DNA of 45,823 nt. It comes from an uncultured Bacteroidales bacterium. Its GTDB lineage: Bacteria; Bacteroidota; Bacteroidia; Bacteroidales; Bacteroidaceae. The translations under genes and the position numbers were made by a program. The first letter of the stretch is position 1, and each line of letters opens with the position of its first letter. Below are positions 7,705 to 15,165 of this stretch, in pieces. The notes under the pieces were generated by a model. That model was not told the DNA's origin, did no database searches, and saw only the letters and a program-made list of their open reading frames with translations. The stretch spans positions 1 to 45,823 of the forward strand of contig CADBWR010000026.1 of NCBI GenBank assembly GCA_902798425.1, read 5' to 3'.

Positions 7705-8020
7705 ATGGAAAGACCTACTCCGCATAATCTATATTGGACTATGGAAAGGTGCGAAGAAGAGGCATTGAAATATACGACAAGAAGAGATTTTCAAGAGGCA
7801 AGTCCTGGAGCGTATAATGCAGTGAAAAAGAATGGATTGCTTGATACTATTTGTTCCCATATGGCAAGAACTTCTAAACTTGCTGGCTATTGGACTAAGG
7901 CTCGATGCATTAGGGAAGCCAAACGACACAAAAGTATAAGTGATTTACGAAAAAAGTGCCCAAGTGCTTTTTAATATCGCTTGGAGAAATAGTTGGTTTG
8001 ATGAGATTCGTGGTAAATGA
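7705..8020 (+). pseudogene. Broken repeat-protein gene (GIY-YIG repeat family relic)
   Basis: Two copies of the roughly 46-aa repeat of the next gene are readable from 7705 (YWTMERCEEEALKY and GYWTKARCIREAK types). Reading upstream in the same frame gives part of an earlier repeat ending LDDICVHM, so the 5' end has been lost. At 7968-7972 a run of five T shifts the frame and creates TAA. Removing one T restores NIAWRNSWFDEIRGK and then a stop at 8018-8020, which matches the family repeat end. No GIY-YIG core is present. It is a truncated, frameshifted duplicate of the neighbour. Confidence 0.65.
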
Positions 8021-8054
8021 AATAACAAAAGCAGAATGAAAAAAGAAAGGCAAT

Positions 8055-9275
8055 ATGAGGAAGAAAAAAATTGAGGACTATACACGGGAAGAGTGCGTAT
8101 CCTTGGCTTTATATTACGGCAACTTGATAACATTCCGTCGCAAAGCATACAATGCCTGCGCCGCTGCTCACAAATATGGATGGTGGAATGACATTAAAAT
8201 GATGATAGGCCAACGCCTCTCCATGACAAAGGAAGAATGTCACAAGATAGCCCTGCGATATCACACTCCAAGAGAGTGGGAACGAAATGATGCACGAACA
8301 TACAACTATGCCAAAAACCACAAGTGGATTCCTGACATAACCACCCACATGAAGCGCATCGTAGACTATACAGACGAGTCGGTGGCTGAAATCGCTCTAA
8401 ACTACGAGACGCGCACAGAGTTTGCAAGGGCTGTGGGTGGCGCATGGAACTACGCCCGCACCCACGGCATACTGGATAAGGTTTGTGCCCATATGGTGAC
8501 TCGCGGCAGCAGGCGCGAACGCATCATCTATGTGTTTGAGTTTGACGACCATCATGCCTACGTTGGTCTAACTTTTAATATAAAGGACAGACTCAGTTGT
8601 CACCTTACGAATACGAAAAGTGCTGTTTATCGGTATATCAAAGAAACAGGATGCAACTATCTCTTCAAGACCATTTCAGGCTGGTTGCCAGAAAAGGCAT
8701 CGCAGGATGAAGAACAGCGGATGATTGAGAAATACGAATCGGAGGGTTGGACGATGCTTAACACCATGCACGGAGGCGGTCTTGGCGCTTGCCGCAAGAA
8801 ATACACATTCGAATACTGCAAACAAATCGCCAGCGGGTATCACTACAAGAAACTTTTTATGGAAGAAAACCCATCCGCTTATCAAATAATACACAAGAAT
8901 GGCTGGCAGAAGGATATCTTTGCACATATGGAGAAATGGACAAAATGCAAAGAGCGCTATCCTGACGAGAAAATTCGTGAAATCGTCAGAAAATGCAGAA
9001 ATAGAGAACAACTAAAAAAGGAACATAATAGTTTATATCAATATTTACTGAAAAACAAACTGCTAGACAAGTATATACCGAGTTCCCACGAGCAATCTAC
9101 CCCTCGACATCCACAAGGCTATTGGACGCTGGAAAGGGCGATAGAAGTGGCGTTGATGTGCAACAGTCGTACAGAGTTGCGGAAGAAATACTATCAGGCT
9201 TATATTTTACTGAAGAATAACAAACTACTAGATAAATATCTTCCCAATATAAAAGGGAAAAGGCCAAAGAAATAA
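8055..9275 (+). CDS. GIY-YIG endonuclease with flanking modular repeats
   Basis: 406 aa. A GIY-YIG-like nuclease core spans about 156-246: IIYVFEF (GIY strand), AYVGLTFN (YIG strand), R179 in the helix, the acidic EEQRMIEKYE near 219-228, and N236. Around it lie six degenerate copies of one roughly 46-aa repeat (YT-EEC--IAL-Y-TR-EF----AY-YA-KNGWLDDI--HM). Three precede the core (about 7-50, 54-99, 102-147) and three follow it (about 250-292, 299-343, 356-399). The repeats look like small helical DNA-binding units, as in homing or phage endonucleases; that is inference. The decayed relative lies just upstream. Confidence 0.75.
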   Translation: MRKKKIEDYTREECVSLALYYGNLITFRRKAYNACAAAHKYGWWNDIKMMIGQRLSMTKEECHKIALRYHTPREWERNDARTYNYAKNHKWIPDITTHMKRIVDYTDESVAEIALNYETRTEFARAVGGAWNYARTHGILDKVCAHMVTRGSRRERIIYVFEFDDHHAYVGLTFNIKDRLSCHLTNTKSAVYRYIKETGCNYLFKTISGWLPEKASQDEEQRMIEKYESEGWTMLNTMHGGGLGACRKKYTFEYCKQIASGYHYKKLFMEENPSAYQIIHKNGWQKDIFAHMEKWTKCKERYPDEKIREIVRKCRNREQLKKEHNSLYQYLLKNKLLDKYIPSSHEQSTPRHPQGYWTLERAIEVALMCNSRTELRKKYYQAYILLKNNKLLDKYLPNIKGKRPKK

Positions 9276-9423
9276 TTGGAAGTCATGGGTATCATACGGA
9301 AACACCTGGGACTGGTACTCGTTTCACTCCCTTAGGTAGCCATCTTGGAATAAAATTTAGAATTGCACTCCGTCCTTGCAAAGAGCAGGCTGCAGAAACG
9401 GAGTGCTAATAATAAATAAGGTG
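9276..9423. other. Intergenic segment with one hairpin
   Basis: No coding frame seen. The only structure is GCACTCCGT (9365-9373) with ACGGAGTGC (9398-9406), a 9-bp inverted repeat with a 24-nt loop. On the minus strand it lies just past the stop of the small gene at 9424 and is followed by a moderately T-rich stretch, so it may be that gene's terminator. Confidence 0.4.
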
Positions 9424-9594
9424 TCAGCTGACGATGACGAGTTTGTTACCTTGTATATCGTATCTGACAGGATGGGCGAAGGAGATTGCTTTACCGTCAT
9501 AAACGGGCGAGACATCTAAGCCTCGCCGTTGGAACTCGTCAATGAGAGCCTGGTCGTGATAGGCACGCATTCCTACCCAGCCTCGCTTCTGCAT
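9424..9594 (-). CDS. Small 56-aa protein, unknown
   Basis: An ATG-initiated frame of 56 codons starting MQKRGWVGMRAYHD and ending GNKLVIVS. Its composition is protein-like: balanced charge, alternating hydrophobics at the C-terminal strand, and higher GC than the surrounding island. Upstream on the minus strand is AAAGGGAGC about 10 nt before the ATG, unusually SD-like for this phylum. I do not recognise the family; it could be a real small gene or the tail of a larger one. Confidence 0.45.
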   Translation of the reverse strand: MQKRGWVGMRAYHDQALIDEFQRRGLDVSPVYDGKAISFAHPVRYDIQGNKLVIVS

Positions 9595-9680
9595 CTATTT
9601 ATTGCTCCCTTTATCTTTTTTAACAACAATCGCACAAGAATTACAGGAACAGTTCTTGTAATCATTTCGAAATAATTCAT

Positions 9681-9688
9681 TAACTTTG
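9681..9688 (+). promoter_or_regulatory. Promoter -7 box for DprA-like/REase gene
   Basis: TAACTTTG followed by CAAAC lies 56 nt before the ATG at 9744. A TTG at 9656-9658 is a possible -33 with a long 22-bp spacer. Confidence 0.5.
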
Positions 9689-9743
9689 CAAACGAAATAT
9701 GGCAAAAGAAAACTGAGACTAAGAGACCTAGAAGAACAGAAAT

Positions 9744-10853
9744 ATGAGGATTATTAACAAGATAGGAAATGAGGAACTTTTGAACAGAGAAAAATCACTC
9801 TTTCTTTGTTCAAAACATGCGCCATATTCTGTCTATGACAAGGTGTTCGGATGGGTAGATTCTCTTACCGCTGACGATTGCGTTATATGCTTTAACTCCT
9901 CAGAGTTGGAGGATGAAGTGATGAGAGCTTTACTCGTCAATCAAGTTCCTACGATTCTTGTAGTAATGAATCGCTTTACTGACAAGTACAACATACAGAT
10001 TGAGAAGGCTTTGACTGAAGAACGCATGCTTATTCTTGTTCTTCAACGTGACGAACCTTATGGCGCAGGACAGACTCCAAGGCTGAGAAATCAGTATATG
10101 TTGCAGAAGGTTGAGCATATAGTCTGCGGCTATATCAACAAAAATGGCAGTATTTTTCCCCTCTTGGCTGGTGTAAAAAATGTACGTTACTTGGAACAAG
10201 AATCTGTCATGATGGCTGCAGAGCCACTTGATCCGCCTACCCATCAGCGATGGACAGTTTGGCAGGACAAGATTCTTCTACGGATGTTTTATGAAGACAT
10301 GGGGCTTCATGCTATCAAGAAACAACTCCGCAGAACTTATGTCTCTGTAAGAAATAGAATCAAAGCAATCACATTACCTGAAGAGGTCCTAAAGGGGCGC
10401 GAATTTGAAGACTTTGTATTAGAACTCTTCGACCTGAATGAAACAAAGACCTATTCATTATTAGAATGGAGAGGTGACAAATCCTTAGGAGAAATTAGTC
10501 CTGCTAGCAACACCTATCCTGACTTTGTATTTGAATATAATGGAGGCAAATGGAAAAAGAAAATCGCTGTAGAATGTAAATGGCGAGCAAACATCCCCAG
10601 ACGTTTATCTCAACCTCTGTTCATGTCTCAGCAAATTGCTCGTTATCAGGAATATGTCCAAGAGAAGACTATAGATGTATTCATTATATTAGGCGTAGGA
10701 GGAGAACCTTCTATGCCTGAGAAGCTCTATTTAATTCCTATTAATTCCGTCTCTCAAATACAATCAAAGCCCTCAATGCTTAAACAGTTCAAGAGAGAAA
10801 TTGTAAGCAAGTGGCTATCAATAGACGAGTTTAAAGAAAAGAACGTTCCTTAA
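9744..10853 (+). CDS. Rossmann (DprA/SLOG-like)-HTH-PD-(D/E)XK nuclease fusion
   Basis: 369 aa in three parts. Residues 1-150 look like a DprA/SMF-type Rossmann fold: GNEELLNREKSLFLCS, CVICFNSSELEDEVMRALL, PTILVVM. Residues 168-210 (RWTVWQDKILLRMFYEDMG...VRNRIKAI) read as a SANT/Myb-like or HTH DNA-binding unit. Residues 219-345 form a restriction-endonuclease fold with GREFEDFVLELF, PDFVFEY (D260) and AVECKWRA (E277, K279), a PD-(D/E)XK active site with all residues present. It likely binds a nucleotide or ssDNA and cuts DNA; defence is inferred from its neighbours. It stands alone with its own promoter and converges with abiEii. Confidence 0.7.
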   Translation: MRIINKIGNEELLNREKSLFLCSKHAPYSVYDKVFGWVDSLTADDCVICFNSSELEDEVMRALLVNQVPTILVVMNRFTDKYNIQIEKALTEERMLILVLQRDEPYGAGQTPRLRNQYMLQKVEHIVCGYINKNGSIFPLLAGVKNVRYLEQESVMMAAEPLDPPTHQRWTVWQDKILLRMFYEDMGLHAIKKQLRRTYVSVRNRIKAITLPEEVLKGREFEDFVLELFDLNETKTYSLLEWRGDKSLGEISPASNTYPDFVFEYNGGKWKKKIAVECKWRANIPRRLSQPLFMSQQIARYQEYVQEKTIDVFIILGVGGEPSMPEKLYLIPINSVSQIQSKPSMLKQFKREIVSKWLSIDEFKEKNVP

Positions 10854-10884
10854 TTTGTGATTAGTTGGAATAAAAATCTTAGTC

Positions 10885-11859
10885 TCAAAACTTTATTTCT
10901 CTGAATCGCTGCTGTAGTTCTTTTATGCGATCTATCAGCACGTCGTAGGGTAGTGAGTCACCATATATGAAGTTCTGCTCGGATGGAGGAACAAATGAAA
11001 TCGTTGAGGGTTGATGACTTTTATAATCAAGTCCACTCCATGCAGTAAACTTACTCCGATGCTCCACGATATCATTATAGAGCTGGCTATCGTTCATAGC
11101 CTCTTTTGCAAATGGCTTGTCCATCATCTTCTCAATATCATAAAGATGCCTGGTCAGACGTTCTAAGTGCGTGCAACCATTGGGGCGATTGAACTCCTCG
11201 TGCAAAAGAAACACCTTTTCTAAGAAGGTTCTGCCAGGCAATACTGTTGGAACAAGGAATGGGGCTTCTGCGAAAGACTCGTCTGCATATTCCTCTGCAA
11301 TCATTGAACGCATGGGAATCTCCTTGAATGGCTCTCGCATGGAACGACAACTTATCTCCAACTTCACCCGTTTATTGATATATGGATTGATGGAGGGAAG
11401 CACGGATTTGTATTCTATAAAGAGTTCCACTGGGTCTTTATCTGACTCCTTGACAGGCGGGACAAGGACGTTTATTTGGTCTGCAAGTCCCAATTCTCCT
11501 AACTGATTTGCAAGAGATGGAGCAAAAGTGTCCTCAATATACTTCTTTGAAGTCTTGCGTAATTTGTCGCGTTGGTTCTTGCCTAAGTCTTTGGCAAAGC
11601 CGAAAAACTCGCGATCGATCGCAAGATCTATATCTTCACTGAACCTGTCAATAAGATTCCATCCCTTGCTCAGACTCGTTCCCCCTTTAAATACAATGCT
11701 TTTTCCTGCAGGCAATGAGAATAGAGCTTTTAGGACCATGCTGACCCAAAAGTCCTTTTCTATTGCGATAACGTCAAGCTTCCGTTTCTCCCTGACGTTT
11801 TCAAGTATTACCTGACGCTCACTGATGTCAAGGTCTGTCCATAACTGCTGTCGTTTCAT
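10885..11859 (-). CDS. abiEii: AbiEii/AbiGii-type nucleotidyltransferase toxin
   Basis: 324 aa. The N-terminus has IEKDFWV (33-39), FKGGTSLSKGW (57-67) and the metal-binding DRFSEDIDL (71-79), the signature of DUF1814/AbiEii nucleotidyltransferases. In characterised AbiE systems such enzymes modify tRNA 3' ends and stop growth, giving abortive infection. The antitoxin-like gene lies directly upstream with a 19-nt gap, the usual operon order. Length and motifs are complete, so it is probably active. Identification is by family; substrate is not shown by sequence. Confidence 0.88.
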   Translation of the reverse strand: MKRQQLWTDLDISERQVILENVREKRKLDVIAIEKDFWVSMVLKALFSLPAGKSIVFKGGTSLSKGWNLIDRFSEDIDLAIDREFFGFAKDLGKNQRDKLRKTSKKYIEDTFAPSLANQLGELGLADQINVLVPPVKESDKDPVELFIEYKSVLPSINPYINKRVKLEISCRSMREPFKEIPMRSMIAEEYADESFAEAPFLVPTVLPGRTFLEKVFLLHEEFNRPNGCTHLERLTRHLYDIEKMMDKPFAKEAMNDSQLYNDIVEHRSKFTAWSGLDYKSHQPSTISFVPPSEQNFIYGDSLPYDVLIDRIKELQQRFREIKF

Positions 11860-11878
11860 TCCTTATACCTCATTATAA

Positions 11879-12475
11879 TTATGAATACAGAGGAGCCAGT
11901 TTCTTTCTAATCCAAGCTGGTGCTTTTAGAAAGTCAGCTTTGATTGCCTCTTTGTCATCTTTTGATAATATCTCTATAATCCGAGTTGCCATAGTATCAT
12001 CTACATTCGCAGCTCCAAGATCCCTCATGGCTGTAATGGCTAAAGGAAACAAGGTACTTTGGAATGAGAACATCTTTGGTACGGCCCGCTTCAGAGTGAT
12101 GGTTTGATTTCCGACCTTAATTGTACGCGGTGTACCATTAGTAATAAAAACAGCATTGGTAGGAATCTGGGTAGACAAGCCCAATTCGTTCAGTGCCATT
12201 GCGCCAGAAGGAATCACCTTCGCATGATCTTTACCTGCTACAGCTTGTGCTATCTCATAGGGAGTCGGTTTGACAATGCCAAAACGAGTCTGCTTGGGGT
12301 AGAGGTAAAGCCCTTGAGTTAATCGTACTAGCATACCTTCCTCTTCCAACCTTGATAACACTCTCGTAACCAACGAGTCGTTGTTCAAGTCGGCAAAATC
12401 GCTAATGGTGTACATCTTATTTTCACCACCTGAAACGATGCGATTCCGTATCTCCTTTGATAGTATCTGGGGCAT
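11879..12475 (-). CDS. AbiEi-like antitoxin/repressor (DUF6088)
   Basis: 198 aa from ATG 12475. The frame is open to 12559, but that part lies above the promoter. Residues 1-70 read as a winged HTH (ISDFADLNNDSLVTRVLSRL, then GMLVRLTQGLYLYP). The remainder matches the DUF6088 antitoxin domain (PSGAMALNELGLSTQ, FITNGTPRTIKVGN). In AbiE systems the antitoxin represses its own promoter through inverted repeats and neutralises the AbiEii enzyme. A duplicated operator is visible upstream at 12502-12576. Confidence 0.85.
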   Translation of the reverse strand: MPQILSKEIRNRIVSGGENKMYTISDFADLNNDSLVTRVLSRLEEEGMLVRLTQGLYLYPKQTRFGIVKPTPYEIAQAVAGKDHAKVIPSGAMALNELGLSTQIPTNAVFITNGTPRTIKVGNQTITLKRAVPKMFSFQSTLFPLAITAMRDLGAANVDDTMATRIIEILSKDDKEAIKADFLKAPAWIRKKLAPLYS

Positions 12476-12501
12476 ACAATTATAATTAATCCTTAAATTT
12501 C

Positions 12502-12576
12502 TGTCCGAAATTAGATATTTTTTTCGGAACAAACAAGAAAAAGCATGGAATTTTTGCATTTTTGTCCGAAATTAGA
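12502..12576 (-). promoter_or_regulatory. Duplicated operator/promoter of the AbiE operon
   Basis: TGTCCGAAATTAGA occurs at 12502-12515 and 12563-12576 as direct repeats 61 bp apart. On the minus strand each contains TAATTTCG, a near-match to the -7 box. The proximal copy also has CTTG (complement of 12534-12537) 20 bp upstream as a -33 and forms an inverted repeat with TTTCGGA at 12522-12528. The start would be near 12500, 25 nt before ATG 12475. Binding by the AbiEi-like protein is inferred. Confidence 0.6.
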
Positions 12577-12664
12577 CGCTTTTTTAAGACTTATTGACTA
12601 TTCCGATGCATTTATATTGGTTTTCTTATCTCTATTTTGAAAAAAATGTGTACCTTTGCCGTTG

Positions 12665-12845
12665 GTTGTTAGATGTTTGCTACACGGATGCTTATAAGCA
12701 TTTTGCAACATTTTGACACCAAGCTCACGCAAGTAGTTGTAAATCAATGAATGTCTCATTTGAGGAGGTCAAGTAAACTTAGGAGACCAACAATAATTAT
12801 CGGAGACAAAATCCGTGTAGCTCAACGAGTTACACGGATTTTACA
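12665..12845 (+). ncRNA. Candidate attenuator-type RNA at the right island edge
   Basis: A -7 box TACCTTTG (12651-12658) is followed by about 180 nt without a convincing gene and a strong terminator. The transcript carries TTTGAGGAGGTCAAGTAAA (12759-12777), the partner of 174-192. GCTACACGGAT (12679-12689) is perfectly complementary to ATCCGTGTAGC (12811-12821), the left arm of the terminator, so an 11-bp antiterminator can form instead. A 9-codon frame (MNVSFEEVK) ends within the shared block and could be a leader peptide. GGATGCTTAT at 12686-12695 also recurs at 81-90 near the left unit. Confidence 0.45.
12808..12845 (+). terminator. Terminator hairpin of right-edge RNA
   Basis: AAAATCCGTGTA (12808-12819) pairs with TACACGGATTTT (12831-12842). 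An inner GCTC/GAGT extension makes a 16-bp stem (one G-U) with loop AAC, then T-rich sequence. Confidence 0.75.
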
Positions 12846-12887
12846 TTTTAAGGAGTTTAGGTGGAAAATGATTCTTATCCATAAACT

Positions 12888-12919
12888 TTTGGTTTTTTGC
12901 TCACTTATTCGTAACTTTG
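12888..12919 (+). promoter_or_regulatory. Promoter of DUF4421 gene
   Basis: TTTGG (12888-12892), 19-bp spacer, TAACTTTG (12912-12919), 25 nt before ATG 12945. Confidence 0.7.
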
Positions 12920-12944
12920 CAGCGTTGAGAATTAATAAAGTAGA

Positions 12945-14081
12945 ATGAAACGAACGTTAGCCATCATCGTACTTGTTGTTGGTACCAGCATTAGCGTGCC
13001 CGTGATGGCGCAAGGAGGACTGAAGGGTTTCATCAAGAAATTGGGAACTAAGCTGGACTCGATGGCTGTCAGAGGTATTGACAGACACTATATTGATGCA
13101 CCTAAGAAACCAGGGCAGATCATCCTAAGAGGCAACATCAACCAGACCATCGTGAGTATGCATTCAGAGGGTGAGCTGTATGGTCATACGTATAGCGCCA
13201 ATCCCTACCTGAAGACGACACCCTCGCAGTATATTGGTGTGTGGGTAGGCTATCGGGGCTACGGTCTGGGCTATACGGTAAACGTTGCTGGCGACAAAGG
13301 TAGCAATCTGACTTTCGGTGCCACGGGAGGCTCCTACGGCATTAATGTGCGCATCCACTCTTTCGAGAACAGCAACCCGAGTTTCAATCTCAACAGCCAG
13401 CTGCTCACCGAGGCAGAGAGGAACTCCTGGAACGAGGTCACGCTCACAGACCCCATCAGCGTAAATACCTTCATGGCCGACGGCTACTATTTCTTCAACG
13501 GCAAGCGGTTCTCCTACTCGGCAGCCTACGACCAGTCGGCCATCCAGAAGCGCTCTGCGGGTTCACTGATGGCGGGATTTATGTACAACTACACTTGCAT
13601 TGACTATGCCTCGCAGTCTAATGGCGACCTCATCTTCTTGATGGGCAATCTTGGCAAGGTCAAGATGTGGCAGGGTAGCTTAGGCGTCGGTTATGCCTAC
13701 AACTGGGTACCCGTCCGTGGCTTGCTCGTCAACATCATGGCGATGCCCATGCTTACCATTGTCAACAAGCTCAGGGCCTACAGCTTTTCAACGAATATGC
13801 TGGAACTGTATAACGACCCCATCACTCACGACCCCACGATTTCCATGGAGGAGTGGGACAAGTGGTACTACGAAAATATACGGATAGTTCCCGAGGGCGG
13901 AGAGACCTACAATAGCGGACTGAGCATCGGTTTCGACGCCCGCATGTCGCTGACCTACAACTTCGAGCGCATTTACCTCTGTGCCTACGGTCAGTTCAAC
14001 AACATCCGCTACCATCACGGTTCCAACCACGGATACCTGAACGACTGGTTCATCAACACGTCCATCGGTTTTCGCTTTTAG
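12945..14081 (+). CDS. DUF4421 outer-membrane beta-barrel protein
   Basis: 378 aa. Residues 1-22 form a signal peptide ending VMAQ. The mature part begins with the DUF4421-type motif (MAVRGIDRHYIDAPKKPGQ, then SQYIGVWVGYRGYGLGYT) and continues with alternating aromatic strands. It ends SIGFRF, with the terminal phenylalanine expected of an outer-membrane barrel. The family is common in Bacteroidota and its function is unknown. It has its own promoter and lies directly beyond the island-edge RNA. Confidence 0.85.
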   Translation: MKRTLAIIVLVVGTSISVPVMAQGGLKGFIKKLGTKLDSMAVRGIDRHYIDAPKKPGQIILRGNINQTIVSMHSEGELYGHTYSANPYLKTTPSQYIGVWVGYRGYGLGYTVNVAGDKGSNLTFGATGGSYGINVRIHSFENSNPSFNLNSQLLTEAERNSWNEVTLTDPISVNTFMADGYYFFNGKRFSYSAAYDQSAIQKRSAGSLMAGFMYNYTCIDYASQSNGDLIFLMGNLGKVKMWQGSLGVGYAYNWVPVRGLLVNIMAMPMLTIVNKLRAYSFSTNMLELYNDPITHDPTISMEEWDKWYYENIRIVPEGGETYNSGLSIGFDARMSLTYNFERIYLCAYGQFNNIRYHHGSNHGYLNDWFINTSIGFRF

Positions 14082-14127
14082 AAAAGAACTTTTGTTGCAA
14101 AGATAGCAAGAAATGCAGAATAAATAT

Positions 14128-14135
14128 TATCTTTG
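14128..14135 (+). promoter_or_regulatory. Promoter -7 box for umuD-like gene
   Basis: TATCTTTG followed by CAG. Transcription would start near 14141, downstream of the alternative ATG at 14113, which settles ATG 14170 as the start. Confidence 0.6.
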
Positions 14136-14169
14136 CAGAATAAAATCAGAACATATTAAGATTCAGAAA

Positions 14170-14646
14170 ATGGGGAACATCAAGATTAATGCCGAGCATG
14201 AACAATCTCGACGGAACGTCAAGATAGTGAGAGGTGTCTTCGAAACCAAGTTGGAAATGGAACATGCCGCCGTAGCAGCAGGATTTCCCAGTCCTGCTGA
14301 CGACTATAGGCACGAGACGCTAGACTTCAACCGCGACTATATCCGTCACCCTGAAGCGTCGTTCTATGGCGATGTAGAGGGTGACTCGATGAGAGATGCA
14401 GGACTGTTGGACGGTGACCGTGTGATTATCGACAGATCGGTGCAGCCACACGACGGTTCCATCGTCGTGGCATGGTGGGATGGTGGCTTCACGATGAAGT
14501 TCCTCGATCTGACGCATCGGAAAGACGGATACATCGAGCTGCGCCCTGCCAACCCCGATTATCCTGTCTTCAAGATCAATGACCCTGAGAACTTCCAGAT
14601 TTGGGGCACGGTGATTCACATGATACGTACTTTTGAAAAGATATAG
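14170..14646 (+). CDS. umuD: UmuD-like S24 peptidase (translesion synthesis accessory protein)
   Basis: 158 aa. The self-cleavage site AAG-FPSPADDY is at about 36-46 (cut after G38 by analogy). The catalytic serine is in EGDSM (S73) and the lysine in FTMKFLDL (K110), as in UmuD and LexA; there is no DNA-binding domain. UmuD normally pairs with the Y-family polymerase UmuC and is processed during the SOS response. No umuC follows here: the next gene is an XRE regulator. It may act in trans with a umuC elsewhere. The start is set by the promoter 30 nt upstream. Confidence 0.85.
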   Translation: MGNIKINAEHEQSRRNVKIVRGVFETKLEMEHAAVAAGFPSPADDYRHETLDFNRDYIRHPEASFYGDVEGDSMRDAGLLDGDRVIIDRSVQPHDGSIVVAWWDGGFTMKFLDLTHRKDGYIELRPANPDYPVFKINDPENFQIWGTVIHMIRTFEKI

Positions 14647-14650
14647 CGCG

Positions 14651-14700
14651 TTGAGAAGTTAAAGAAGTTAAGGAAGTTAGAGAAGTTAGAGAAGTTAAGT
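14651..14700 (+). repeat. Tandem repeat, unit about GAGAAGTTA
   Basis: Five to six imperfect copies of a 9-bp unit (GAGAAGTTA, with AAGAAGTTA and AGGAAGTTA variants) right after the umuD stop. The same family recurs at 17535-17590. Confidence 0.7.
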
Positions 14701-14748
14701 GAAACAGGTGACAGGTCCTGAACACATATTATCTTTTTTGCTGAATTA

Positions 14749-14780
14749 TTTGGTCGTTTCAAAAGATTTATTTATCTTTG
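14749..14780 (+). promoter_or_regulatory. Promoter of XRE regulator
   Basis: TTTGG (14749-14753), 19-bp spacer, TATCTTTG (14773-14780). Confidence 0.7.
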
Positions 14781-14818
14781 CAACAAATAATATATAGTTA
14801 CTTTGTTGACAAAAGGAT

Positions 14819-15157
14819 ATGGATACAGATAATATGTTATCAGTTCTTGAAGGGTATACATTGGAAAGCGCTGACGATGTCGCTTTGAAGCTGGCAGAAG
14901 ACTTCAGACATAGACGAATTGAGAAGAATCTGACGCGTGAACAGGTGGCAGAGGCAGCTGATGTGGCAGTCAGCAATGTGACAAGGTTCGAGCAGAAAGG
15001 CCTGATCTCTCTCAAGAATCTGATTGGCTTGGCTTTTGCGATGGGGTATGCCTCTGAGTTGAAGAACTTATTTGCTAATCCGAAGTATTCCACAATGGAG
15101 GAACTGACACAGATTCGTAAGAACGCTAAGAAGAAGAAAGCCTATAGGAAAGCATGA
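14819..15157 (+). CDS. XRE-family helix-turn-helix regulator
   Basis: 112 aa. The HTH at about 25-78 (LAEDFRHRRIEKNLTREQVA, then VSNVTRFEQKGLISL) is followed by a basic tail KKKKAYRKA. Similar proteins in Bacteroidota often precede a HipA-type toxin, which is absent here. Instead the stop codon overlaps an ATG of the next reading frame (ATGA at 15154-15157), though that frame's signal peptide more likely starts at 15166 or 15169. It may be an orphan antitoxin or a local regulator. Confidence 0.8.
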   Translation: MDTDNMLSVLEGYTLESADDVALKLAEDFRHRRIEKNLTREQVAEAADVAVSNVTRFEQKGLISLKNLIGLAFAMGYASELKNLFANPKYSTMEELTQIRKNAKKKKAYRKA

Positions 15158-15165
15158 AGGAAATA

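Noticed and set aside
12751-12948. 65-codon frame over the right-edge RNA (MSHLRRSSKLRR...)
   Set aside because: It runs through the terminator and the DUF4421 promoter, has biased basic composition, and overlaps the next gene.
14113-14169. 19-residue N-terminal extension of the UmuD-like protein
   Set aside because: The ATG at 14113 lies upstream of the TATCTTTG promoter box, so it would not be transcribed from it.
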